Notes: a model not told the origin generated them from the sequence alone. A stretch of DNA of 64,000 nucleotides from an uncultured Acidobacteriaceae bacterium (GCA_937879855.1 CALFMO010000020.1:1-64000); one strand, 5' to 3'; shown: positions 40,181-50,689, numbered from the stretch's first letter. A program made the numbers and translations.

Positions 40181-42238
40181 ATGAAAATCAATGGCGCAGT
40201 CCTGGTGTCGGTGTGTCTGTTGATGTGGAGCGGATGCGGCGGCGGAAAAAGCAGCGGCGGCAATTCCAATCCCGCACAACCGGTTCTCAGTTCGATCACG
40301 GTGAAACCTCCTAGCTCAACGTTGTGGGTAGCTCTCAACAACCAGCAGTTCACCGCGACCGGTCATTACTCGGACGGAACAACCAAGGATCTGACAACGC
40401 TCGCGACCTGGGTGTCGTCATTGCCAGGCGTGGCGATGGTGAGTCCAACCGGAGTTGCGACTCCAGTAGCGGCGGGCACTGTAACCATCTGGGCGAACTA
40501 TGGAATGGTCAGCGGGACAAGCACGGCCACAGTAGTGGGATTGGCGGGTGCTTATCTAACCCCTTCGGGGCCGGCACTCTCGCTGACGGGTTCGCCATCG
40601 AGTTCGCAGCTGTCGGCATCGGCGATGTGGACCGATGGAAAGACCATGGACCTGAGCAGCATGATGAACTGGTCCTCGTCGGACGCAACCGTGGCGTCGG
40701 TGAACACGAACGGAAATGTGACGCGGGGAGCCCATGCGGGATACGCGACCATCTCTGCCATGTGGAATTCCTATGTATTGACCACGGCGGTTTCGGTGAC
40801 CGCACAGAGTATGTCGAACATCGATCTCAGCGGCAATTATGTTTTCCTGCTCAATGGAGTCGATGTAAGTGGACCAGCGTTCTATACCGGGATGTTTACC
40901 GCGGATGGCAGCGGGAACATTACGGGGCAGCTCACCGCTACCTCGAAGGACGGCATCATCGCGATGCCGGCGGCATTCACCGGCACGTATTCCGTGTTTC
41001 CGGATGGACGGGGCGACATGACGGTGGTGCTCCCCTCGCCTTTGTCGACCACGCACCTGCGTTTTGCGCTGAGGGCGAATGGCAGCGATGGAAGAACGAT
41101 CCTGTTCGATCCGACGAGGGCGACAGCGATGATGGGAGCTTTCCAGAGGCAATCCGACGCGCCCTTCAGCCCTTCGAGTTTGCAAGGCAACTATGTGTTC
41201 AAGCTGGGGGGAGCGGATGCAGCACGCAAACCACAAACCATCGTGGGCATGCTGAACGCGAATGGCGGGGGACAGGTGCTTTCGGGAACCGCGGACTGGA
41301 ACGATAACGGATTGGTGAACGGCGGGAACGGACGCAGTTCGCCGCTGCAGGTGACGGGAAGCTACATTGTCTCCGGCGACGGCCACGGTGCCATGACACT
41401 CAATGTGGGCGCGACGCAGTTGCACTTCTCGATGTTCGTGCTGTCGAACGGACTGTTCCGCTTGCTGTGCACCGATCCGGGGCAACGGCTGCTGGGACAA
41501 TTTGAGCTGCAGGAGGCGCCGATCGGCGGATTCCAGACGTTAGACGGCTCCTACACTTTCCTGTTGGAGCAAGGTGGCAGGGCAGGTGTGTTCGGTATTG
41601 GCGGCGGGGTTGTAATCGGCCCGATGTCGTCAGTGGGCGGATGGGCCACGCAAACCGGTGCGGTCGTGTACAACGATCTGGAGATCGACCAGGCTACGCG
41701 AACGGTCGGACTGGACGGGCGCGCGGCGCTCGACCTGCGATTCTACGTGCGGCAATCAAACATCTATGCGAACTACTCGTTTGCCGTGTACATGGTCTCG
41801 CCGACGCGCATGTATTGGATCGAGACGGACACGCAAAACGAATATTCCGGGTTGGTGCAAGGAACCGGCAGCGGGCAATTGAATGGCACTTATATCTACA
41901 TGGCGGGCGGGTTGGGAGTAGCGTCGGGAAGCGAGGCGTCGGTGCTGTCTCTCCTGGATGCCGCGACCACGACGAATACCAGCGGGACGTTCAACGGCAT
42001 CGTGGACGTCAATGTTCCGATGGCGGGCGCGCCTGTGGTCTCGCGGATGCTGGGCAGCGCGGTGGCGAACGGGACCTTCGCGGTTGATAGCAACAGCATT
42101 TACGTGAAATGGGTCGCGTCGCTTGCCGGAAATCAGAACTTTACTTTCTACATCAATTCGAGCGGACAGGCGCTCATGCTGGGAGAAACTGGGGTCGGAG
42201 ATAATCCGGACTTGGATGGGTGGATGACGCTGCAGTAG
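40181..42238 (+). CDS. Ig-like (Big_2) lipoprotein with triplicated C-terminal modules
   Basis: 685 residues. The signal MKINGAVLVSVCLLMW precedes the lipobox WSGC and a Gly/Ser linker. Two Big_2-like domains follow (SSITVKPPSSTLWVALNNQQ, ASAMWTDGKTMDLSSMMNWS). Then come three or four repeated modules opening LSGNYVFLLNG, LQGNYVFKLGG, LDGSYTFLLEQ and LNGTYIYMAGG, each with a GxFxxDGxGxxxG-type follow-up. It is predicted on the outer surface or in the periplasm. The repeated modules are common in Acidobacteria with no assigned activity. Adhesion or matrix binding is only a guess. Confidence 0.85.
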   Translation: MKINGAVLVSVCLLMWSGCGGGKSSGGNSNPAQPVLSSITVKPPSSTLWVALNNQQFTATGHYSDGTTKDLTTLATWVSSLPGVAMVSPTGVATPVAAGTVTIWANYGMVSGTSTATVVGLAGAYLTPSGPALSLTGSPSSSQLSASAMWTDGKTMDLSSMMNWSSSDATVASVNTNGNVTRGAHAGYATISAMWNSYVLTTAVSVTAQSMSNIDLSGNYVFLLNGVDVSGPAFYTGMFTADGSGNITGQLTATSKDGIIAMPAAFTGTYSVFPDGRGDMTVVLPSPLSTTHLRFALRANGSDGRTILFDPTRATAMMGAFQRQSDAPFSPSSLQGNYVFKLGGADAARKPQTIVGMLNANGGGQVLSGTADWNDNGLVNGGNGRSSPLQVTGSYIVSGDGHGAMTLNVGATQLHFSMFVLSNGLFRLLCTDPGQRLLGQFELQEAPIGGFQTLDGSYTFLLEQGGRAGVFGIGGGVVIGPMSSVGGWATQTGAVVYNDLEIDQATRTVGLDGRAALDLRFYVRQSNIYANYSFAVYMVSPTRMYWIETDTQNEYSGLVQGTGSGQLNGTYIYMAGGLGVASGSEASVLSLLDAATTTNTSGTFNGIVDVNVPMAGAPVVSRMLGSAVANGTFAVDSNSIYVKWVASLAGNQNFTFYINSSGQALMLGETGVGDNPDLDGWMTLQ

Positions 42239-42534
42239 AACGATCGATCGAACACCTCAGGCTTGGGGACGCACTCCACTCGCTCAGCATCCATTTGCTG
42301 ACTGCGGCTTGCGGCGTGGGCCGCATTCTTTCGCCGCCCAGGTCCAATCCTACATTCAGTCTTCGCACACTTCTTCAGTTCAGAACACACAAAAGAGTGA
42401 CAACGAGCAGTTGAGCTTCGCTCGACAGCCAGCCGAGGGCGATTGTACCCACACACAATTCCGATTGAAAAGCGACAGTAATATTCTCTACTCTTGATCA
42501 CGCGTTTCGCGGCAGATGTGGGATGGGAGAACGC

Positions 42535-45009
42535 ATGCACGCATTCGCACCGGAACTTCGATTTGCATTTCGACGATTGTTGAAAGCGCCTGGCGTCAGT
42601 GTGACCGTAGTTCTCATGCTGGCTTTGGGCATTGGCGCCACCACCGCCATCTTCTCGCTCGTTGAAGGCATCCTGCTGCGGCCGCTCCCGTTCAGCGACC
42701 CGGACCGGCTCGTTCTGTTGGGTGACCATCTGCGCAATGGCCCGAACACGCCCGTCACTGCGCGGGAGATCGGGACCTACTGGAAAGCGACCAGCGCATT
42801 CTCTTCCATGGGTGGCTATATTGGCGCCAGCTATGAACTATCCGGCGGCGCAACTCCGGAAGTCGTCCGCGGAGCGAGGTTCACAGCGGGTGTGTTCCAA
42901 ACGCTGAACGTAAGCCCGATCCTGGGCCGAGTGTTTACGCAGCAGGAAGAGGACGCACATCAGCCGCTTGCGGTGATCAGTTATGCGCTATGGATGAAAC
43001 GGTTTCACCGCGACGCTCACGTTCTCGGCAGTTCGATTGTTCTCGATCGCAAGGCCTACTCGATTATCGGCGTGATGCCACGCACTTTTGAATTTCCTTT
43101 GGTGGACGGACATCTCGATCAGGTGCAAGTTTGGGTGCCGATGAGCCTGACACCCGACGAGCTTTCCGACGACGCGGCAGGCTTTTGGGGATACCACATC
43201 GTCGCCCGCCTCAACGATGGCGTCACGCTATCTCAAGCAGCGCAGGACGCGGACCGGGTCGCTCGGCAGATCATGCGGGATTTTCCGCCGCGGATGTCAG
43301 CGATTCGCATCCGCGGCGATGTGACGATGCTGCGCGAGAATGCGGTTGCGGCGGTGCGACCTCTGTTACGCGCTCTGTTCATGGCCGTCTCTGTTGTGCT
43401 GCTGATTGCCTGCGCTAATGTCGCCGGGTTGCTGTTGGTCCGGGCAATTCGGGGAAGACGCGAATATGCGGTTCGGCTTGCACTGGGGGCGAGCTCTCAG
43501 GTCATCCTCCGCGAGTCGGTTTTCGAAGGAATATTGCTCAGCGTGTCGGGCGGAGTGTTGGGGATGGGACTTGCCGCGATTGCGATCCGTGCTGCCTTGG
43601 ATCTGTTGCCGGAGTCGATGCCGCGAGTCGATTCCATTTCGATGGACGCCAACGTCGCCGGTTTTGCGCTGCTCATCGCTCTGACAACTGGAGCGCTCTG
43701 CAGCCTGGCGCCGGCGTTCGCGGCCTTGCGGACCAACCTGACGGAAACACTCAAGGAAGGTGTGCGGACCGGGAGTGGTTTGTCGAGCCATGCCTGGTTG
43801 CGTTCGACTCTGGTCGTGGCGGAAATTGCGATTGCTCTGGTGCTGCTTACAATCTCGGGAGCATTTCTGCGCAGCTTCCAAAAGATGAGAGCCGTGAATC
43901 CCGGCTTTCGACCAGATCACGTGTTGGTGGCGAGCTATCAACTGCCGATCCAGCAATATTCAACGAATTCTTCCGTCGATTCATTTCATCAGGCGGTCAT
44001 CGAAAAGTTGTCAAGCAAGCCCGGAATCACAGCGGTTGGCATCACCACCGCCCTGCCCGCGACGCCCTTCATGGCAGCAGCCGCCTACACGATCGAGGGT
44101 GAGCCAGTTGCCACTTGGAAGCTGAAGTTCGCGATGTTCGCGATTATCTTCGGGGATTACTTTCGCGCGATGAGTATTCCGCTGATCGACGGCCGATACT
44201 TCACCATGGATGACCGCTCGGACTCTCTTCCTGTGGTGATCGTGAACCAGTCAATGGCGGCGCACTGCTGGCCGGGACGACGAGCGATCGGCGGGCGGAT
44301 GCATGTGGGCAACCCGAACAAGGGATTGCCGTGGGCAACTGTCGTCGGCGTCGTGGCCGATACTAAGATGGGCCCTCGCGACGAACCTAGCAGCGATCAG
44401 TGGTATATGCCGGCGCAGCAGTCTGCCATTCTTTACGGTCCTGACTCTTCTAGAAAGCTCACCGCGCCGTCTGGCGGGTATGTCACGTTGCGTTCTGCTC
44501 TGCCGCCGGAGCGCATGACAGAGACTCTGCGCTCGACCGTTGCGGAGATCGATCCGCTGCTGGCGCTGCAACAAGTGCAGCCGATGGACGATGTGATCTC
44601 GAACGTGGAAGCGCCGCGCCGTTTCAATACCGACTTGATCACGGCTTTTGCTATCGGGGCTTTGCTGCTCGCTATTACCGGGATCTATGCAGTCGTGGCG
44701 TTTTCGGTCTCGCTGCGGAGGCAGGAGATTGCGGTCCGCATGGCCCTGGGAGCGCAACGCACGGGAATTGCGCGGCTGGTGCTAATTTCGAGCGCGCGAC
44801 TGGCGATCGTCGGATGCGGCATCGGTGTGGTCGGTTCCGTGGCCGTGTCGCGGCTGGTTAGTTCGTTTCTGTTCCAGGTGAGCGCGACTGATCCGGTAAT
44901 CTACGTTGCGGGAGTTTTGATCATGATGATGATGTCGCTGCTTGCATCGGCGCTTCCGGCAACCCGCGCGGCTTCGGCGGATCCGGCGGATGCGTTGCGC
45001 TCGGTTTAG
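42535..45009 (+). CDS. ADOP-type MacB/FtsX permease (second)
   Basis: 824 residues from the ATG at 42535 (GGGAG upstream; an in-frame ATG four codons earlier is less well placed). The N-terminus PELRFAFRRLLKAPGVSVTV and MLALGIGATTAIFSLVEGIL starts the first MacB domain. The first FtsX block has ACANVAGLLLVRAIRGRREY and LALGASSQ. The second half ends in LPATRAASADPADALRSV. No ATPase gene is adjacent. It is followed on the opposite strand by the serine hydrolase gene and then by another ADOP on the same strand as itself. Confidence 0.93.
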   Translation: MHAFAPELRFAFRRLLKAPGVSVTVVLMLALGIGATTAIFSLVEGILLRPLPFSDPDRLVLLGDHLRNGPNTPVTAREIGTYWKATSAFSSMGGYIGASYELSGGATPEVVRGARFTAGVFQTLNVSPILGRVFTQQEEDAHQPLAVISYALWMKRFHRDAHVLGSSIVLDRKAYSIIGVMPRTFEFPLVDGHLDQVQVWVPMSLTPDELSDDAAGFWGYHIVARLNDGVTLSQAAQDADRVARQIMRDFPPRMSAIRIRGDVTMLRENAVAAVRPLLRALFMAVSVVLLIACANVAGLLLVRAIRGRREYAVRLALGASSQVILRESVFEGILLSVSGGVLGMGLAAIAIRAALDLLPESMPRVDSISMDANVAGFALLIALTTGALCSLAPAFAALRTNLTETLKEGVRTGSGLSSHAWLRSTLVVAEIAIALVLLTISGAFLRSFQKMRAVNPGFRPDHVLVASYQLPIQQYSTNSSVDSFHQAVIEKLSSKPGITAVGITTALPATPFMAAAAYTIEGEPVATWKLKFAMFAIIFGDYFRAMSIPLIDGRYFTMDDRSDSLPVVIVNQSMAAHCWPGRRAIGGRMHVGNPNKGLPWATVVGVVADTKMGPRDEPSSDQWYMPAQQSAILYGPDSSRKLTAPSGGYVTLRSALPPERMTETLRSTVAEIDPLLALQQVQPMDDVISNVEAPRRFNTDLITAFAIGALLLAITGIYAVVAFSVSLRRQEIAVRMALGAQRTGIARLVLISSARLAIVGCGIGVVGSVAVSRLVSSFLFQVSATDPVIYVAGVLIMMMMSLLASALPATRAASADPADALRSV

Positions 45010-45114
45010 GAACTTAGCGCAGGAGTTCGTAGTGAGTTTGTAAGCAATTGCCCATAATGCGGAATTCCTAGTGACTCGTGGGCGGTTAGGCCAGGGAGTC
45101 GCGCTTCGCTCGAC

Positions 45115-45135
45115 GGACAGCCGAGGCGGCTGTCC
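45115..45135. repeat. GGACAGCCGAGGCGGCTGTCC hairpin
   Basis: A copy of the ACAGCCG hairpin family in the other orientation, preceded by CTTCGCTCGAC. It lies between the convergent ADOP and serine hydrolase genes. Confidence 0.85.
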
Positions 45136-45146
45136 CTACGTGGATC

Positions 45147-46445
45147 TCAGTGCAGCGCGCTGACTACCGCGGCGTAGAAATCTTCGTCGTTGATCGTGGT
45201 CGCCCCGGTTGGCTTTGGGCGGGCGCTCCATACGACGATCACAACGTGCTCTGCCGGATTGATGTAAATCGATTGGCCGAAGATGCCGATCGCCAGGAAT
45301 GCGCCTTTATGAACCGGATTGGGAGAGTCTGGAATCCACCACATGTACCCGTAGTTGACGTTCTTGCCGGAGATGACCTTGCTGGTTCCGGCTTCGTTGA
45401 ACCAATCTTCGGGAAGAATTTGTTCCTGTTCCACCCGGCCGTGATTCATCGCGAACAACCCAAAGCGACCATAGTCGCGCAAGGTGGCGCTTAGTCCACT
45501 TCCACCGATTTCCTGGCCGTTCGGGGATTCAAGCCACCAAGTTGCGTCCGACTCCATGCCGACTTTCGACCAGATGCGTTCCGACAGATACTGCGCGAGG
45601 GGTTTTTTCACGGCGGCGTGTACCAACTCTCCCACAACGTAGGTTTCTCCGGTGTTGTAATTCCAAACCGTGCCCGGTTCGCCAGCACGGCCCAGCGTGG
45701 ACATGAACTCGAGGATCGATCCGGGTTTACCCCCTAACTGGAGGTCGAGCATACGGCGCCGATCTGATGCCGGGTTGGTATAGGTCTCGTCCCACTTGAC
45801 TCCTGAGGCCATCTGAAGGAGGTTCTTGATCGTCACTCCGTCGTAGGCACTGCCAGCGAGTTTTGGCAGGTACTTGGTTACGGGATCGTCGATGCTCTTG
45901 ATGTAACCGTCTTTAATTGCGACCCCCACGAGAGTGGACGTTATAGACTTGACGACCGACATTGACATCCATCGGGTGGACTCGTTGTTGCCGAGTTCGT
46001 ATCGCTCGAACGCAATCTTTCCATCTTTAAGCACCAGCAGGCCGCTCACCCGATTTAATGACAGGTAATCGTAGAGGTCGTATTTCTTGCCGGCGGAAGT
46101 AAAATCGACAGCTGCGAGCGGGGCTCCACTTGTCGGGAGGGGATAGACGTGAGGACCGCGATTTACGGTCCGCGTGGGAAACAACCGGTTGATGTTGCGG
46201 AAAGTCCGGACCTGGATGTCGGGATATAAGGTTCCATCGTAGATTTGCCGCGCGGTCCCGATTTCCTCCAGTGGGTTCGCGGTTTGGTAATGCGTAGAGG
46301 CCTGGGCGCCGGCGAGTCCAGCGGAGAGCGCGATGCAGGCTGAGAGTGCAGCTGTCAATTGGATCAGTTCATCGAACTTCCTCAATGGCGTGCAGGGGGG
46401 AACTGATTGTCGCTTCGACTTTTGCGGTCTCGACCCGTTGAACAT
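45147..46445 (-). CDS. Secreted serine hydrolase, beta-lactamase/class C family
   Basis: 432 residues from the ATG at 46445 (GAGGTGA upstream); a longer frame to 46676 is not protein-like. The signal peptide is LIQLTAALSACIALSAGLAG. The catalytic SxxK motif is SVVK in WMSMSVVKSITSTLVG, and the Tyr motif is YNTGETYVVGELVH. Other blocks are LLQMASGVKWDETY and LRDYGRFGLFAMNHGR. The family includes esterases, D-aminopeptidases and carboxypeptidases as well as beta-lactamases. A true antibiotic-hydrolysing role is not indicated. It sits between two ADOP genes. Confidence 0.88.
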   Translation of the reverse strand: MFNGSRPQKSKRQSVPPCTPLRKFDELIQLTAALSACIALSAGLAGAQASTHYQTANPLEEIGTARQIYDGTLYPDIQVRTFRNINRLFPTRTVNRGPHVYPLPTSGAPLAAVDFTSAGKKYDLYDYLSLNRVSGLLVLKDGKIAFERYELGNNESTRWMSMSVVKSITSTLVGVAIKDGYIKSIDDPVTKYLPKLAGSAYDGVTIKNLLQMASGVKWDETYTNPASDRRRMLDLQLGGKPGSILEFMSTLGRAGEPGTVWNYNTGETYVVGELVHAAVKKPLAQYLSERIWSKVGMESDATWWLESPNGQEIGGSGLSATLRDYGRFGLFAMNHGRVEQEQILPEDWFNEAGTSKVISGKNVNYGYMWWIPDSPNPVHKGAFLAIGIFGQSIYINPAEHVVIVVWSARPKPTGATTINDEDFYAAVVSALH

Positions 46446-46674
46446 GGCGGTGTCACCTCGAATCGGGAAAGGCCAAACGAGGATACAGCTGCCATGGAGG
46501 CGCGGCAAATCGCTGGTGTTGGTGTTCGGGAACGGACACGGGGTTTCGGTTTTGAACAGGTAGAACCGTGGGCAATGTAATAACCCAGTACTTTCCAGCG
46601 CGGGGCACGTCAAAGAATCGGCAGTAGGCATGCAGGAATTGCGGAAATGTGGTGCGTACTTTGATCGGAATCCC

Positions 46675-46762
46675 ACGGTCGAGCTTCGCTCGACGGACAG
46701 CCGAGGGCGTCTGTCCCCACATAGATATCAACACCTGACAGCCGAGGCGGCTGTCGCTACGT
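46675..46762. repeat. Two ACAGCCG-family hairpins in tandem
   Basis: GGACAGCCGAGGGCGTCTGTCC (about 46695-46716) and GACAGCCGAGGCGGCTGTC (about 46737-46755) share the CTTCGCTCGAC and CTACGT flanks seen at 45105-45142. They end just ahead of the ribosome-binding site of the next ADOP. The 46446-46781 spacer holds nothing else recognisable. Confidence 0.8.
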
Positions 46763-46781
46763 ATATGGATCGAGGTGGACG

Positions 46782-49205
46782 GTGCGAACTCTGATCGGGA
46801 ATCTTCGCTATAGCCTGCGGATGTTGCGCAAGAATCCGGGATTGACGGCTGCGGTGATTGCGACCCTGATGCTGGGCATTGGGGCTACGACCGCCATCTA
46901 TACGGTGGTCTATGCCGTGTTGCTCGCGCCGTTGCCTTATCCCGAGCCTGACCAGTTGATGATGGTCTGGTCGAAGGTGAACGGGCACAACAATGGGATG
47001 TCGGCCGGAGATTTTCTCGACTGGAAAGAACAGAGCGCGTCATTCCAACAACTGGCGGCATGGACGGGTGCGAGCATTAATGTTTCGACGCAGGAGCAGC
47101 CTGAGGAACTCCCCGGCATGCGTTGCACGCCGGGTTGGTTCGGGATGCAGGGGTTGCCGTTCGCAATGGGACGCGACTTCCGTCCTGAAGAAGGGATCCC
47201 GGGGAAAGACCGCGCGGTTATTTTGACGCACAAACTGTGGAACCGGCTGGGCGCGAATCGGAACATCATAGGCCAACCGCTGCGCCTCAACGGCGAACTC
47301 TACACGGTCGTGGGAGTGTTAGCGCCGGGGGTCGGGGACCGTTTTGATTTTGAGCTGTCGACTCCGCTGGCGTTCCTGCCGGAACAGATTAATCACGACT
47401 ACCACTGGCTGCTGGCCATGGGGCGGCTGAAGCGCGGATTCACGCGGCAGCAGGCGCAGGCCGATATGGATGCGGTGACGGCGCGCATTGCGGCGGCTTA
47501 TCCCATGTCGAACAAGGGTTGGGGCGCTTCGGTGGAACCGCTGCAGAATGATTTTCTTCCTCACGAACGAATTCGAAACTTGTGGCTGCTGTTGGGAGCG
47601 GTGGGATTTGTGCTGCTGATCGCGTGCGTGAATATTGCGAACCTGCTGCTGGCCAAGGGTGCGGCGCGGCTCAAAGAAATTGCGATTCGCAGCTCGGTGG
47701 GAGCCGATCGCAGACAAATTTTCGCGCAGTTTCTAACCGAGAGCGTAGTGCTTGCACTGATCGGCGGTGGACTCGGAATTGGACTTGGCGCGGGATTGCT
47801 GCGCGCGATTCTGAGCATTGTGCCGGAAGGAATCTTGCCGTCGGAGGCGAATTTCCATCTGGACATTCACGTGTTGGTGGTGGCGCTGGCGGCTACGACG
47901 GTGGCCGGACTGCTGTTTGGCTGCGCACCGGCTTGGTACGCATCTCAAGTCGATCCGGGAGAATCGCTGAAAGAAGGTGGACGCTCGGGGACGGGTTCCG
48001 GCAGTCACAAACTGCGGCGAGGACTGATCACCGGCGAGTTCGCGCTGGCTTTGTCTTTGTTGGCTGGAGCGGGGCTTGCGATTCACAGTTTTTGGAATCT
48101 GACGCGCGTCGATCTGGGGGTGCGGACGGATCATATTCTGGTCTTCGGGCTCGACCAGCCGCAAGGACGCTTCAAAACCCCGGACGAGATGAATGCTTAC
48201 AACCAGCGGATGTTGAGCGTGCTGCGCGCGGTGCCGGGAGTTTCGGACGTCGCCACCGTGACCGGTATGCCACTGCGCGGAACCAGCGACGGCATGCCCT
48301 TCACACTGGTGGGTGGGCCGACGTTTGCGGATCCGTCGCAGCGGCCGGGCGCCGGATTCCAATCGGTTTCGCCCGACTATTTCAAAACTTTCGGCATACA
48401 AGTGCTGAAAGGACGCACGTTTACGGATCAGGACACGAGCAGGAGTGTGCGGGTCGCGATGGTGAACGAAGAGTTTGTGAGCCGTTATCTGAAAGGATTG
48501 GACCCGCTGCAGCAGCGCCTGTTGATCGAAGAGATCATTCCTGGGTTGCCGAAGCTGGGCCCCGCGGTCGAGTGGCAGATCGTGGGAGTCTTTCACAACG
48601 TCAGAGCTGGCGATTTTCGGGATCCCTTTCCCGAGGTGGATGTTCCGTTCGCACAGTCGTTATCACCGAATGTTCACATTGGCGTTCGTACCGCGCAGGA
48701 TCCGGCGGCGATGAGCAAGAGCGTGGCAGCGGCAGTGCATTCCGTCGATTCACAGATTGCCTTGGCGCGACTTCAGACTCTCGACCAGGTGAAGGATGAG
48801 TCGCTGGGCGAGGATCGATACACTATGGTTCTGTTTGCCTGCTTCGCGGCGGTGGCGCTGCTGCTGGCGGCGGTTGGCATCTACGGGCTGATGGCGTTTG
48901 CGGTGGCGCAGAGGACCAACGAGATCGGGCTGCGGCTGGCGCTGGGCGCAAGCCGGCTGAATGTCGTCTGGCTCATTCTGAAAGAGGCGTCGCTGCTGGC
49001 GGGAGTGGGACTGGCGATTGGGCTGGCAGGATCGGCGGTGGTGGGGCGGACCATGCGCACAACTCTGTATGGAGTTGGGGCGATGGATTTTTCGGTGATC
49101 GTGTCCGTGGGCGTGATCTTGTTTGTGACGGCGTTGTTTGCGTCGTATCTGCCGGCGCGGCGGGCGGCCAGGATTGATCCGATGGCGGCGTTGCGGAGCG
49201 AGTGA
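46782..49205 (+). CDS. ADOP-type MacB/FtsX permease (third)
   Basis: 807 residues; GTG start with GAGGTGG upstream. It opens NLRYSLRMLRKNPGLTAAVI with LGIGATTAIYTVVYAVLLAP. The first FtsX block is ACVNIANLLLAKGAARLKEI with SSVGADRR, and the second is AVGIYGLMAFAVAQRTNEIG with LALGASRL. It ends YLPARRAARIDPMAALRSE. The two halves are complete and no stop interrupts them. As with the other ADOPs here, no ABC ATPase gene is next to it, so its energy source and cargo are unknown. Confidence 0.93.
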   Translation: MRTLIGNLRYSLRMLRKNPGLTAAVIATLMLGIGATTAIYTVVYAVLLAPLPYPEPDQLMMVWSKVNGHNNGMSAGDFLDWKEQSASFQQLAAWTGASINVSTQEQPEELPGMRCTPGWFGMQGLPFAMGRDFRPEEGIPGKDRAVILTHKLWNRLGANRNIIGQPLRLNGELYTVVGVLAPGVGDRFDFELSTPLAFLPEQINHDYHWLLAMGRLKRGFTRQQAQADMDAVTARIAAAYPMSNKGWGASVEPLQNDFLPHERIRNLWLLLGAVGFVLLIACVNIANLLLAKGAARLKEIAIRSSVGADRRQIFAQFLTESVVLALIGGGLGIGLGAGLLRAILSIVPEGILPSEANFHLDIHVLVVALAATTVAGLLFGCAPAWYASQVDPGESLKEGGRSGTGSGSHKLRRGLITGEFALALSLLAGAGLAIHSFWNLTRVDLGVRTDHILVFGLDQPQGRFKTPDEMNAYNQRMLSVLRAVPGVSDVATVTGMPLRGTSDGMPFTLVGGPTFADPSQRPGAGFQSVSPDYFKTFGIQVLKGRTFTDQDTSRSVRVAMVNEEFVSRYLKGLDPLQQRLLIEEIIPGLPKLGPAVEWQIVGVFHNVRAGDFRDPFPEVDVPFAQSLSPNVHIGVRTAQDPAAMSKSVAAAVHSVDSQIALARLQTLDQVKDESLGEDRYTMVLFACFAAVALLLAAVGIYGLMAFAVAQRTNEIGLRLALGASRLNVVWLILKEASLLAGVGLAIGLAGSAVVGRTMRTTLYGVGAMDFSVIVSVGVILFVTALFASYLPARRAARIDPMAALRSE

Positions 49206-49218
49206 CGCGAAAAGCTTG

Positions 49219-49249
49219 AACCACTAAGGACACGAAGGTTCACGAAGGA
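49219..49249. repeat. AACCACTAAGGACACGAAGG repeat, single arm
   Basis: Related to one arm of the inverted repeat at 9831-9910; the second arm is absent here. Confidence 0.7.
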
Positions 49250-49390
49250 AAACTGAACTGATCTCTTGTTTCACGAAGCTTCAGGAGAGCTTCAGAGAGA
49301 GATGTGGTGATGGAGAAGCGCGCTACGTAGCGTTTACATCGCTCGTCCTCGAATCATGCAAACTGTCGCTGCTGCTAGACTAGAGCGCGC

Positions 49391-50689
49391 GTGACCACCG
49401 CAAAACGAAAACTCCACGGATGCGACGGACTGCTGCTGGTCAACATCGGCCAACTTCTCACGTTGCGCGGCACATCGGCTAAAGCAGGCCCACGGCGCGC
49501 CTCCGAACTTAAGGAACTCGGCATCATAAAAGACGGAGCTGTTTTGTGCCTGGGAGGGAAGATTGTTTCCCTCGGCGGCACCAAGGACGCGTTGCGCGAT
49601 CCCTGGCTTCGAAAGAATCGCCGCAACGTTACAGAGATCGACTGCGCGGGACAAGTGGTGCTGCCGGGGTTTGTAGATTCACATACGCATCCCGTGTTTG
49701 TTGGCCCACGGCTGGTGGATTTCGAGAAGCGCATCGAGGGCGCTTCTTACACGGAAATTGCGGCCGCTGGCGGCGGCATTCGTTCCAGCCTGGAAGCGGT
49801 ACGCAAGACGTCGAAGGCCGCGCTGGCGGCGAGAGTTACGACCATTCTGACTGAAATGGCGTCATACGGCACGACGACTGTGGAGGCCAAATCGGGCTAC
49901 GGGCTCACAGTTGAATCGGAACTGAAATCGCTCGAGGCGATCCGGGACGCGGCACGCCGCTGGCCGGGAACGGTTGCAGCGACGCTGCTGGGCGCCCACG
50001 TCGTCCCAAAAGAATTTCAGGGCTGCTCACAAAAGTACATTGAGATCGTCTGTAAAGAGATGATCCCGCGGGCGGCTAAGCGGAAGCTCGCGCAATTCGT
50101 AGACGTCTTCTGCGACAAGGGAGCGTTTACTGCGATTGAAACGGAACAGATCTTCGCAGCGGCTGAGAAGAATGGTTTGAGCGTGCGCGCCCACATGGGT
50201 CAGCTTTCCGAGACCGCGCTGTCGCCATTCTTGCGCTTCAATCCCGCATCGTTTGACCACATGGATCACGTGAGCGATGACGACATTTTGCAACTGGCAA
50301 AACGCGACACGGTTGCCACGCTGGTGCCGGGAGCAAATTATTTTCTGGGATTGAAGGAATATGCGGACGCGCGCCGCTTGATTGACGCCGGCGTTCCGGT
50401 TGCGCTGGCGACGGACTACAATCCCGGCACTTCGCCGACCATGAGCATGCCCATGGCAATGTCGTTGGCGTGCACACAAATGAACATGTCGCCGGCGGAG
50501 GCAATCGCGGCAGGCACAATTAACGGAGCGTGGGCTCTGCGGGTGGCAGACCGGAAGGGCAGCATCGAACCGGGAAAGGACGCTGATCTGGCGGTTTTCG
50601 CGGTCAAGGATTATCGCGAGATTCCGTACTGGTTCGGCGCCAACCACTGTGTGGCAACGGTTCTGAATGGAGTGCTAGAGCGGCCGTGA
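49391..50689 (+). CDS. hutI: Imidazolonepropionase
   Basis: 432-residue amidohydrolase that opens 4-imidazolone-5-propionate to N-formimino-glutamate in histidine degradation. Metal-ligand histidines are H98 and H100 in DSHTHPVF. Other family blocks are SYTEIAAAGGGIRSSL, TTTVEAKSGYGL, LLGAHVVPKEF, HMGQLSE, and ATDYNPGTSPTMSMPMAMSL with the catalytic Asp. GTG start. No other hut genes are in the window, so the rest of the pathway must be elsewhere. Confidence 0.95.
   Translation: MTTAKRKLHGCDGLLLVNIGQLLTLRGTSAKAGPRRASELKELGIIKDGAVLCLGGKIVSLGGTKDALRDPWLRKNRRNVTEIDCAGQVVLPGFVDSHTHPVFVGPRLVDFEKRIEGASYTEIAAAGGGIRSSLEAVRKTSKAALAARVTTILTEMASYGTTTVEAKSGYGLTVESELKSLEAIRDAARRWPGTVAATLLGAHVVPKEFQGCSQKYIEIVCKEMIPRAAKRKLAQFVDVFCDKGAFTAIETEQIFAAAEKNGLSVRAHMGQLSETALSPFLRFNPASFDHMDHVSDDDILQLAKRDTVATLVPGANYFLGLKEYADARRLIDAGVPVALATDYNPGTSPTMSMPMAMSLACTQMNMSPAEAIAAGTINGAWALRVADRKGSIEPGKDADLAVFAVKDYREIPYWFGANHCVATVLNGVLERP

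Noticed and set aside
45147..46445. Antibiotic-resistance beta-lactamase
   Set aside because: Only the general SxxK/YxN serine hydrolase motifs are present; the family is mostly esterases and peptidases, so resistance cannot be claimed.
46446..46676. Upstream extension of the serine hydrolase frame to 46676
   Set aside because: The extension lacks a signal peptide and runs into repeat-derived sequence; the ATG at 46445 has a good ribosome-binding site and precedes the signal peptide.
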